Made by a program: the position numbers and the translations under genes
Notes under the pieces: model-generated
Told to the model about the DNA's origin: nothing
The model's database searches: none
What the model saw: only the letters and a program-made list of their open reading frames with translations
Source: Candidatus Vicinibacter affinis
GTDB taxonomy: Bacteria; Bacteroidota; Bacteroidia; Chitinophagales; Saprospiraceae
DNA: 64,000 nt
NCBI GenBank assembly: GCA_016714365.1
Contig: JADJNH010000006.1
Span: forward strand, 62,001 to 126,000
Direction: 5' to 3'
Shown: in pieces, positions 1 to 8,300 of the stretch
Position numbering within the stretch: position 1 is the first letter of the stretch
Layout: each line of letters starts with the position of its first letter

Positions 1-98
1 TTTATAGAAATTTAACTACATATTATATAGTATATTGCCAATATTTTGATCCATTGGTACTTAATTTGCGTTATTGTTCAATAAATAGTAAAATTAAA

Positions 99-836
99 AT
101 GGGTAATCCTGTAAAAATTACTCCCGATCGAATTAAATCTGCTATTGTAGAAATAAAATATACTTCAAAATTGCCATTCGAGGTAATAATTGGCTTATTT
201 TATAAAATTTTAGATGATACATATCATTATACAAATCGTCCTATACAACATATTAAAGTTGAGGAAGGTCCAGAAATTCCTCTTGGGATTCAACATATTT
301 TTTACAACAATAAAATTCACTTGCATTTACAGCCAGGTTCACTTGTATTTAACGGGATTCAAAAAGATGCGAATTCTAACATTTATAATTATATAGGATG
401 GGATAATTATATGCCTGAAATTTTAAAACTACTCAATGAAATAAAAGATCAAGACATCCTTGAAAACTATTTAAGAATAGGAATTCGTTACAATAGCGAA
501 TATCCTAAAATTGATATTAGATCTTCTACCAAGTTTAATTTTACTTTTGGATTCCCTGAAATTATTTCAAATAAATTTAGTTTTTCATCTGAATTCATAC
601 ATAACGAGCATAGAGTTATACTTCAATTATTAAATAAAAATAACACATCTGATCCAAATAACATTAAAGCAACATCAGTAATTGATATTGATATTATTAA
701 AGAGAATTTAAATATTAATAAAAATGATTTCGAACAATTAATTCCAATTATTACTAAGGCACATGACCTTAAAAAGGAAATTTTTTTCAAATTATTACAA
801 CCAGATTTTTTTAACAGTTTAAATCCAACATATTAA
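99..836 (+). CDS. TIGR04255-like family protein, first gene of island operon
   Basis: The N-terminus (DRIKSAIVEIKY) and the C-terminus (ATSVIDIDII, then KAHDLKKEIFFKLL) resemble the TIGR04255 family, which is sporadically distributed and of unknown function. An open frame runs from 54, but the ATG at 99 gives an N-terminus closer to the family; 245 residues result. No signal peptide or membrane segment is seen. The stop overlaps the next ATG by one base (TAATG), so the genes are probably translationally coupled. The DNA is visibly more AT-rich than the genes after 3.8 kb, which suggests transfer. The family match is from recall of its motif pattern, not a search. Confidence 0.6.
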   Translation: MGNPVKITPDRIKSAIVEIKYTSKLPFEVIIGLFYKILDDTYHYTNRPIQHIKVEEGPEIPLGIQHIFYNNKIHLHLQPGSLVFNGIQKDANSNIYNYIGWDNYMPEILKLLNEIKDQDILENYLRIGIRYNSEYPKIDIRSSTKFNFTFGFPEIISNKFSFSSEFIHNEHRVILQLLNKNNTSDPNNIKATSVIDIDIIKENLNINKNDFEQLIPIITKAHDLKKEIFFKLLQPDFFNSLNPTY

Positions 837-1372
837 TGCCGTTCGTACAAACACCGTTAATCGAAAATAATTTTAATATTAGATTTAATGATTCTGCTAT
901 TGAATCACAATATTATTGTAAAACCATATTTGTCCAAAACGATAATTTAAATAATAGTTTGAATTTATCAGATATATTGGATAATGAAACTTATGTTCAA
1001 CTATTAAATAAAGCGGAAGAGGAGATGGTGTTAAGTAGTAAATATTATAATCTTAATAATGATAAAAAAATTCTAAATAATATATTTATAAACATTTTAC
1101 CTGGTATATTTAGTCTCAATCCAGACAGTATAAGCGCCGAATTAACTTATAATAGAAGTATAATTTTCACGATCTTAGTTCAGAATATAATATATTATGT
1201 TGAATCATTTTTTGAATTTCAAGAAATGGATGATGAAAGCATTTATAGCAAATTCGATAAAAATAGTGGTGTAAAAAGCTATATGGGTTCGATTAAGCAA
1301 GTTATAGATCATCTAACATCTGAAATTAATTTTAAATCATTACATACCAGAGAATTGGGGGTAAATGTTTGA
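836..1372 (+). CDS. Hypothetical protein, second gene of island operon
   Basis: This is a 178-residue soluble, acidic, Asn/Ile-rich protein that I do not recognise. There is no signal peptide, membrane span or clear catalytic motif. It has a helix-rich look (DNETYVQLLNKAEEEMVL). Its ATG overlaps the stop of the TIGR04255-like gene and its own stop overlaps the start of the third gene by 8 bases. It is therefore almost certainly a true gene co-translated with both neighbours. The codon use is strongly AT-biased, like the rest of the island. A role as the partner of the first protein is inference from the coupling only. Confidence 0.6.
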   Translation: MPFVQTPLIENNFNIRFNDSAIESQYYCKTIFVQNDNLNNSLNLSDILDNETYVQLLNKAEEEMVLSSKYYNLNNDKKILNNIFINILPGIFSLNPDSISAELTYNRSIIFTILVQNIIYYVESFFEFQEMDDESIYSKFDKNSGVKSYMGSIKQVIDHLTSEINFKSLHTRELGVNV

Positions 1373-2009
1373 ACAGCATCTATATCCTAAAATATTATTG
1401 CCTGGTGAAAACAAATGTATCTTCTGTTGTAGCTTAGATGAGTATCACTTAATTCGGTTTTCTCCTCCTGACGTTAAGTTAACAGATGATGTATCCGGGC
1501 ACTTGACCGATAAAGCAATCGGAGAACCTAGTTCAACACATATGCCGGATCTATCAACCTCGCTTTTCGGTATTTATGATACAGAACATACAAAAATTGA
1601 AATATTAAAAACAGAATTAACGGAGTATTGTGAACCTAATTATCAAGCTACTATTCCAATTTATTCAAATGATTTTATTTTTGATACTAATCGAGGTTTC
1701 TGGTTTGTAAGAATAGGTGAAATTAAAGGAAAAAAAATTGAATGCACTCATAGAGATGAAACAATCGAAGCAATTTGCATTATTGAACACACGCCAACTA
1801 AATGCAATTTCTGGCATTTCTCAGTAAGGTGGTATGTAACAGGCTTAAATGATAATTGGCATAATTTAGAAGTTAGAGGCAATAATTGGTGGAGAAAACT
1901 TGCACACTCTGCAAGGATATTTATTAAAGGATTTGGAATAACTAATGAACCGGAAAAAGTTGCAATTGAAATAAATTGCTATAATACTTCTGGATTAATC
2001 AATCACTAA
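1365..2009 (+). CDS. Hypothetical protein with CxxCC motif, third gene of island operon
   Basis: This 214-residue protein is not recognised. Near the N-terminus it has CIFCC followed by DEYH, a compact Cys/His group that could bind zinc. The C-terminal half is rich in Trp (FWFVRIG, NFWHFSVRWYV, NNWWRKL), which suggests a beta-rich binding fold. There is no signal peptide. The ATG lies inside the end of the previous gene (8-base overlap). The stop overlaps the 3' end of the convergent integrase by 11 bases, so the operon fills the space up to the integrase exactly. Function is unknown; accessory or defence cargo is possible but unproven. Confidence 0.55.
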   Translation: MFEQHLYPKILLPGENKCIFCCSLDEYHLIRFSPPDVKLTDDVSGHLTDKAIGEPSSTHMPDLSTSLFGIYDTEHTKIEILKTELTEYCEPNYQATIPIYSNDFIFDTNRGFWFVRIGEIKGKKIECTHRDETIEAICIIEHTPTKCNFWHFSVRWYVTGLNDNWHNLEVRGNNWWRKLAHSARIFIKGFGITNEPEKVAIEINCYNTSGLINH

Positions 2010-3222
2010 AATTAATAACTGAATTTAAGGCTTCATCTGTATCTTGGTTTATAAAATTAGATTGATATCCAATTGTAGTAAGAATAGATGTATGTCTATA
2101 AAGCTTTTGAAGCATTTGAATTGAAATTCTATCACCAGATAGATTTCCAAAGGTATGTCGAGCAATATGCATAGTTAGCTTTTTATCAATTTCCAGTTTT
2201 AAAGCAAGCTTCTGCAATGCTTCATTGATTGTTTTAGTTGCATTTGAAATTTTCTTTTGAACTTCAAATAAGTCAGAATGATTGTACACCCTATCAAGGT
2301 CCGAGAAAACAAACCCAGTTTTGATCTTGGAAGTGGACTTATAATTTGCCAAGATTGAAGTAGCTTTTTCCGGAATTTTCAAAGAACCACTTTTTGCATT
2401 TTTACCCATAGTATAACTAAGCCTTCCATCATCAATATCTGACCATTTCAGACGAAGTAAATCCGATATTCGTATTCCGGCAAAATAAAAAGATAATAAC
2501 CATAGATTGCGAGCATGATTTAATGAAGATTCAGGTGATAGTTTAGCATCTTCGAGTTTTTTAACTTCTTCAATAGTAAGACTAACCTTTTGAGATTCCG
2601 GAAATTTAATCCGTATTTTATCTTTACCGAACGGATAAAACTTACTCTCTACAAGGTTATCTTTAATGGCTTGGCTGAATATTGTTCTAATTACCACTAA
2701 ATGGTTAATAATTGTTCGATCTGTTATTTCTCTAGTGCCCTTAAGATAGGCTTTGAATTTATTGAGCAAAGGAACAGTTATGTCTTGAAATGAGATATCT
2801 TCACCTTCCAAAAATTCTATAAATCTTTTTATTCTTGGTTTGTCAGCAGAATATCGATTGTATTTACCGCTTTGTTTTAAGCCGTTTAAATAAATTTCAG
2901 CTTGTCCAATAAACTTTGAGGAGCCTTTTGATTTTATATTGCGCTGGATTGCTTTTGCAGTTGCACTGGATTTCTGAGTTTCTATTTCCAAAAATTTCTT
3001 ATTCGCTTCAGTCAATCTTTTTAAAAGGAAGATGTTTAATTCATGGTGATTAGGATGAGTTTTTTTCACTTTCTGCTTGACCTGATCCCAATCATTTGGA
3101 TCTAAATATTGCCCCAAATGAATTACAGATTTCTTTCTGTCCTTAATTATTTGAATGCAGAGCGGTAGCTTTGATTCCTTGTTGGGTTTATTAACTCGTT
3201 GGATGATTTTAATAGATGCCAT
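1999..3222 (-). CDS. Tyrosine-type site-specific integrase
   Basis: This 407-residue phage/transposon-type recombinase has an N-terminal arm-binding segment (about 1-100), a SAM-like core-binding domain (about 105-205) and a catalytic domain (about 215-395). The catalytic set is complete: R251 (AGIRISDLL), H352-x-x-R355 (HIARHTFG), H377 (YRHTS) and nucleophile Y386 (GYQ). It starts with ATG 140 bases from a tRNA-Leu 3' fragment and faces away from it. It presumably mobilises the island on its left. The length and N-terminal style fit integrases of Bacteroidota integrative elements. It appears intact. Confidence 0.93.
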   Translation of the reverse strand: MASIKIIQRVNKPNKESKLPLCIQIIKDRKKSVIHLGQYLDPNDWDQVKQKVKKTHPNHHELNIFLLKRLTEANKKFLEIETQKSSATAKAIQRNIKSKGSSKFIGQAEIYLNGLKQSGKYNRYSADKPRIKRFIEFLEGEDISFQDITVPLLNKFKAYLKGTREITDRTIINHLVVIRTIFSQAIKDNLVESKFYPFGKDKIRIKFPESQKVSLTIEEVKKLEDAKLSPESSLNHARNLWLLSFYFAGIRISDLLRLKWSDIDDGRLSYTMGKNAKSGSLKIPEKATSILANYKSTSKIKTGFVFSDLDRVYNHSDLFEVQKKISNATKTINEALQKLALKLEIDKKLTMHIARHTFGNLSGDRISIQMLQKLYRHTSILTTIGYQSNFINQDTDEALNSVINFSD

Positions 3223-3237
3223 AACGATGGTATTTAT

Positions 3238-3261
3238 CTCGGGTCGAACAAAGGTCGAACA
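3238..3261 (+). repeat. Direct repeat copy 1, left of the att region
   Basis: A 24-base sequence, starting CTCGGGTCGAACAAAG, recurs 218 bases to the right (3456-3479) with about three mismatches. Each copy contains an internal tandem of GGTCGAACA-like words. It lies just upstream of the integrase start. It may be an integrase arm-type site or a regulatory site. Confidence 0.5.
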
Positions 3262-3362
3262 TTTTATGGACTTATTTGATATTTAGAGCATTAATTAATT
3301 TTATAAATACCTATATATCAATCATATAAATTCAAATCGAACCATATGAATACAATAAAGAA

Positions 3363-3420
3363 AGGACTTAAAATCCTGTGGGCAGTAATGTCCGTGCGGG
3401 TTCAAGTCCCGCCCCGGGTA
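3363..3420 (+). tRNA. tRNA-Leu(UAA) 3' fragment (probable attachment-site remnant)
   Basis: The sequence carries the 3' part of tRNA-Leu. It has the anticodon arm with TAA in the loop (GGACTTAAAATCC), a long variable arm typical of Leu (GGGC...GTCC), a T-arm GCGGGTTCAAGTCCCGC, and the acceptor strand CCCGGGT with discriminator A. The D-arm and 5' acceptor strand are absent; the bases to the left are unrelated AT-rich DNA. Homology seems to start at the anticodon stem, a usual crossover position for tyrosine integrases. The intact gene should lie at the other end of the element, outside this window. CCA is not encoded (CTA follows). Confidence 0.85.
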
Positions 3421-3422
3421 CT

Positions 3423-3449
3423 AGGTTCGGAGAAATCCGGACCTTTTTT
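3423..3449 (+). terminator. Rho-independent terminator after tRNA-Leu fragment
   Basis: AGGTTCGGA pairs with TCCGGACCT (one G-T pair) around a GAAA loop, followed by TTTTTT. It is the original terminator of the tRNA-Leu gene, left with the 3' fragment. Confidence 0.75.
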
Positions 3450-3455
3450 ATTTTA

Positions 3456-3479
3456 CTCGGGTCTAACATAGGTCGAAGA
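3456..3479 (+). repeat. Direct repeat copy 2, right of the tRNA fragment
   Basis: This is the second copy of the 24-base word seen at 3238-3261, here CTCGGGTCTAACATAGG and so on, lying just past the tRNA terminator. Both copies have the same orientation and flank the attachment site. Confidence 0.5.
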
Positions 3480-3768
3480 AATTACTCCCTGGAACATTCA
3501 ATAGATCAAACTACTCTCATTACGAATACTAAGCTTTTTGATTTCTTAAATACCAGCTATATTAGTTGCTACAAATTCCCAGATTCTTGCAACTTATTTT
3601 TAAAAAATCATTCTCAACCTTCAATTAGACGATGGGAGCATAAAGCTTCTCGATTTCTACATTCTCTGTATGATCAGAAGTTGATTTTTCCTTTTCAAAA
3701 ACAGATCCAAGATTCTTTAGACATTCTGTTTTCCATTTGGAAATCAGAATCCAATTCCTAAAAAAATA
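3480..3768. other. Spacer right of the att site, no convincing gene
   Basis: An open frame (3378-3761, +) crosses this stretch but begins inside the tRNA fragment, lacks any recognisable domain and has no plausible start. I see no other gene. It may be decayed element DNA, because the direct repeat copy at its left resembles the sequence beside the integrase. Confidence 0.4.
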
Positions 3769-5097
3769 TTAATCCTTACAATCAGAAATCGCCTTTAGTT
3801 TGCCCAATTTTCTCATCGAAATCTTGATGGTTCTCCAATCAGGTTTATGAGGCACTGCGATGGTATTACTTGTGCTGCTGACCACCTCTGCAGATTCGCG
3901 TTGAATATTTATTTTGGAGGCGGGCGATGTACAGCTCAATCCACTTTTGTTGGTCTTGAGGGTGGCAAAATTTAATATTTTATCATAGAATATTCCGAAG
4001 TAATCTTTACCCGATGTCAAATCGATCATTTGTTCGTAGGCAGTAGTTGGAATTAAATTATTCCATTTCATTTCTCCGTCTGAACCAATTCCTGCTGCCA
4101 GGATTCCACCGGTAAAACCATAGGCATCAGCCATGATTACCAGACCTTCTTTTGCATCCCATGAAGCAGATTTAATGTCGAGTTGATGATCGGTCTGATA
4201 AGTGTACGACCAAAATACCTTACCCTCCAGATCTGATTTAATAATCAATAAGTCTTTTCGGTGGGCAAGATTCTGTGCGGAACCCATAAAATACAATTCG
4301 CCCTGGTCTGATTGTATTACCTTATGGATGTTGATTTCTGCAAACTTAGCCCTGTCTGCATGAAAATGATATTGTCCGGTGAGCAAACCTTTTGTTGAAA
4401 TTCGCAACACGGGCAGCATGAAATATTTCTTCCTGGTCTCTGCATCGATGTAGGCTCCTTTTTGTAAATAATGGATCAGAAAATCTCCGTTGCTTAATGG
4501 GAGAAGTTCTGTCATGTCATCCACCAGGCTGATCATTTTAGTCCATTGAATGTTGCCGGACGGATTTATCAAAGTGATAAATCCATCATAAGGCGAAACA
4601 GTCGGATTGCGATGCATCATTAAAATATTTCCGGCTGTATCTGTACACATGGATGGTTCTTCAATTCCTTTTAACGAATCGGAAACCAAAGACCACATCG
4701 GTTCCATTCCTTTGCCATAACAAGATATCACCGCTTGCTTTTCTTTAAATCCATATCCTGAAAAAACCAGACTACTTCCGGACATAGCCACTTTTTCCCA
4801 CCTGAAATCATGCATACCATCACCCATTGCATAGGCCTCAAAGTTCTCACTCCCGAATTTTCCAAAAGCCACGAACCCATCTTTCTGGGTGCCACCGGAT
4901 GAACGCTCCGCATATTTTCCACTCTCGCCACACATCACAAACCGATCATCTCCCAAACCTGTTGCATCGCAAGTGATACCCTTGTTGTCAAGGTGGTTCG
5001 CATTTTGCCCACCGGAGTTACTGGCACACGAACTCATAAACACTCCTAAAAAAATAATTCGTGTTAACACCGCATATTTCCAATTCACCTTTTTCAA
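3769..5097 (-). CDS. Lipoprotein, probable beta-propeller
   Basis: This 442-residue exported lipoprotein starts with TTG (MKKVNWKYAV...), because no ATG precedes the signal peptide. The lipobox is FMSSC, with acylation expected near residue 25. The body has regularly spaced blade-like segments (GDGMHDFRWEKVAMSG, GNIQWTKMISL, GKVFWSYTYQ, GEMKWNNLIP), each with a Trp. This is the pattern of PQQ/WD40-like propellers in Bacteroidota surface lipoproteins. No catalytic motif is visible. It lies downstream of the giant metalloprotease on the same strand, separated by 257 bases that hold an octamer repeat and hairpins. Function is unknown. Confidence 0.75.
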   Translation of the reverse strand: MKKVNWKYAVLTRIIFLGVFMSSCASNSGGQNANHLDNKGITCDATGLGDDRFVMCGESGKYAERSSGGTQKDGFVAFGKFGSENFEAYAMGDGMHDFRWEKVAMSGSSLVFSGYGFKEKQAVISCYGKGMEPMWSLVSDSLKGIEEPSMCTDTAGNILMMHRNPTVSPYDGFITLINPSGNIQWTKMISLVDDMTELLPLSNGDFLIHYLQKGAYIDAETRKKYFMLPVLRISTKGLLTGQYHFHADRAKFAEINIHKVIQSDQGELYFMGSAQNLAHRKDLLIIKSDLEGKVFWSYTYQTDHQLDIKSASWDAKEGLVIMADAYGFTGGILAAGIGSDGEMKWNNLIPTTAYEQMIDLTSGKDYFGIFYDKILNFATLKTNKSGLSCTSPASKINIQRESAEVVSSTSNTIAVPHKPDWRTIKISMRKLGKLKAISDCKD

Positions 5098-5192
5098 TTT
5101 TAATTTTCTTCAAAATAATATTAAGATATTGCTCGCAAGATATGCTACCACAATCAGAGATCTCTCACACAACTATCATTTATTAATTTTCA

Positions 5193-5256
5193 AATTCTCT
5201 AATTCTCTAATTTCCTAATTCCCTCATTCTCTAACTCTCTAACTCTCTAATTCTCT
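5193..5256 (+). repeat. Tandem octamer repeat, eight units
   Basis: Eight consecutive 8-base units, consensus AATTCTCT, run without a gap: four are AATTCTCT or one change away, and the others are AATTCCCT, CATTCTCT and AACTCTCT (twice). It lies about 100 bases upstream of the lipoprotein start at 5097, in the spacer after the metalloprotease. Such arrays are prone to slippage. Confidence 0.85.
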
Positions 5257-5260
5257 CGTT

Positions 5261-5321
5261 AGCCGCTTTCGCGGTTCCTTCACTTATCGTGCTGTCGCAC
5301 GATACTCTGCTTAACGCAGAG
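5261..5321. repeat. Cluster of three adjacent hairpins
   Basis: Three short inverted repeats stand side by side: AGCCGC/GCGGTT with a TTTC loop (5261-5276), TATCGTGC/GCACGATA with a TGTC loop (5285-5304), and CTCTGC/GCAGAG with a five-base loop (5305-5321). None is followed by a T-run on either strand, so they are not ordinary intrinsic terminators. They may protect the 3' end of the metalloprotease mRNA or be a small dispersed repeat. Confidence 0.7.
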
Positions 5322-5354
5322 AGCGTTCAGTCATCTCAAATTTCCCAATTTCTC

Positions 5355-8300
5355 CTACCTCACCACACTCACATCTCCCGCCAGGGTCACTGTCGTTCCA
5401 TCTATCCTCGTTGCTTTTACATAATACACAAATACACCCTGGTTCACTGGCTCGCCACGGAAGTTGCCGTCCCAGCCCGCCTGCAGATCATTCACCATAA
5501 AATTGCCGGATAGAAATACCAGGTTGCCCCATCGGTCATAGATTCTGAATTCGTCTACTTGCTTGATGGAATGATTTCCAAACACCGTGACAAAATCATT
5601 TTGCTGATCTCCATTCGGAGAAAAAACATTGGGCACCCAAATTTGCGTATTGTTGTCCACCCGGATCTGAACAATGGCTGTACTGGTGCATCCCAGACGA
5701 TCGGTAACGGTGAGTGTATAATTTTTTGATCGCAGAATATTCACTTCAGGATTCAAACAATCACTGCAACTCAAACCATCCGACGGAGACCAAAGTATCG
5801 TGACCGGATTGAAGTTCAACAAAGGTTTTAGAATTATTTTATCACCCAGCGTGATGTCAATTTTATTTTCAAGCTCTGTTTCCAATTCGATTGGAACAAT
5901 CAAACTGAAATACTGAGTGTCGATGCAATTCAATGAATCCTTGATCAAAACTTTGTAATCACCCGGAGGCAATTTGCTGACTGAATTCAATTTTCCAAAA
6001 TTCCTGCCGTCATCAAAACTGAATAAAAATTCAGGAATTCCTCTGATTGCCTGTGCGCTTGCTCCGCCAAATTGTTCATCATAACAACGAATCGAATCTA
6101 CCGTAAGTGCAGCAGTTACTAGATCTACAATTAAGCGGGTATTGATCACACTGTCACAACCATTGATGGTACTCAGGGTATCCACAAATACTCCTGCCTG
6201 ATCATATTTTTTGGATCCAACCTGAATGAACTGTCCTTCACAAATCATGCGCGGATTTTGCAAAGCAAATATAGGATGCACCGTTAACGAAGTTCTGATG
6301 ATACTGTCGCATCCATTTAAAGTCTGAAGCGTATCCAAATAACTTCCGGCATTGGAATAAAATTTATTTCCTACTTGAACACTTTCGCGATCACAGATCA
6401 CCGGTTGGAAATTCATGTCATAGACCGGATTAACCTGTAAGGAAGTTCGAATGATGCTGTCGCAATTAAAAATACTTTTCAGAGTATCCAAATAATTTCC
6501 GGTGTTCCCGTAAAATTTATTGCCCACCTGTATGCTTTCTCCTGCACAGATAATTTGGTTGTTGACCTGATCAAATACAGGTCTTACTATCAATGAAGTA
6601 TTGACAATGCTGTCACATCCGGAAACGGTGGATAAAGTGTCGGTATAATTTCCTGTTGCGGTATATTGCTTATTACCCACCTGAACAAAAGCACCTTCGC
6701 AGATTTGTTTGTTGTTGGAAAAAATGTAAACCGGCCAAACTTGCAAATCGGTATATATGATGCTGTCACAACAATATCGATTGCTAAAGACGTCTTTGTA
6801 ACGTCCCGATTTGGTATACACATTATTGCCTACCTGATGACTTGCTCCGTCACAAATATTTACTTTTTGCGTATCGTTTTGCACCTGTGTTAAATCAATA
6901 ATCTCAAAAGTCAGAGTATCTGAAACACATCCAAATTCATCCCTGGCATTTGCCTGGTGTAATCCAATCGACAACCCACTGAACAAACCATCTCCTGTCC
7001 ACCGGTCACCATCCATAGAATAGTAATAGAGCGGATAAGAACCTGTTGCAAGGAGGTTTACAAAAGGCGTTGGATTGCAACAAGATTTATCCAACTGCGC
7101 AGAATCCATTTTAAGTGTAATCACATGTTGGTAATCTCCTATCATCAATTGCCGACTTACCATGCAATTGCGCTGATCACGGATGGTGATGGTATAACTA
7201 CCCGGATCCAAAGGATCAAATATTCCCTGACTCAGCCAATTGCCATTGTTGTTCAACTCATATTGATAAGGTGGAATTCCACCCAGTCCAATGATTACAA
7301 TACGTCCTGAATCTTTACAACTTCTTGCACGAACCAACAACACGCTGTCTCTCAGATCAGGAATGGAAGGAGGTAATTTTTGAACAAATGGCCGGATGCA
7401 CTGACCAATTTTTGAGTATACAGTGATCAGGGAAGATGGATTGTATTTGTAAATGGTGTCGCGGGAAAAATTAATTCCATCCCTTGAATATAATGTAATG
7501 CTGTCTGCTGCACCGGTATGAATACTCAGTATGGTAACAGACTTTGCATTGCAGGAATCTTCCAGACTCAGACTTACATTGAGCTCAGGATCCAGCACTG
7601 TAATGCTAAAAGTATCAAATACTTTCATATTGCATCTGTCTCCCAATTCTACAAAATAAGTTGTGGTGCTGTCCGGCGTGATAATGGGATTAAAAGTTGT
7701 CGGATTGTTGATGTCGTTGGAAGGTTTCCAGGAGTAGGTCGCGAATTTGGAAGGTACGGATACCTGAATGGATTCTCCTTTGCAAATGACGTAATCATCC
7801 AGGGCTGCAATTTCACTTACATAATCCAGACAAAACTGCTGCACATTAATCGCTCCTCCTGTTGCAGCAGTAAAACCAAAATAGACAAGTGGATCCGCTC
7901 TAAAAATAGTCTCAATGATGTCTCCGCGGTATTCCAATCTCAATTGACAATCTACATAAATCTGAAACAAATTTGACTGCGGAGTCCACTTCACCCTGCA
8001 ATTATGAAATTTGCAATCTTCCGCATTGGCAAGATTGGGAAGAATTCCTACAGGTCCAGCCAACTGATCCGGTGAGGCATGGCTCACATTTCCATTCCTC
8101 ATCAGAGACATATGATCATATACCGGATCATTGAAATTTCCATTTTCCCAAGTGTCAAATTCAATTGCCAAACTGGGTCTGATTCCCTGATAGCCAAGAC
8201 CACCGCCTGAAACGCCAATGGAGGTGGAGATTGGTTGAAGGACAAAAGCTATCCCATCAGCACCTGCTCCATCGATGCAACCCAGATTAAGCTGAAAGTA

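Noticed and set aside
3378..3761. 127-codon open frame on the plus strand
   Set aside because: It begins inside the tRNA-Leu fragment, crosses its terminator and has no recognisable domain or plausible start.
5193..5321. Repeat array and hairpins as a possible CRISPR
   Set aside because: Units are 8 bases without spacers and the hairpins differ in sequence; no cas genes are present.
5261..5321. Triple hairpin as the terminator of the giant protease
   Set aside because: No T-run follows any stem on the minus strand.
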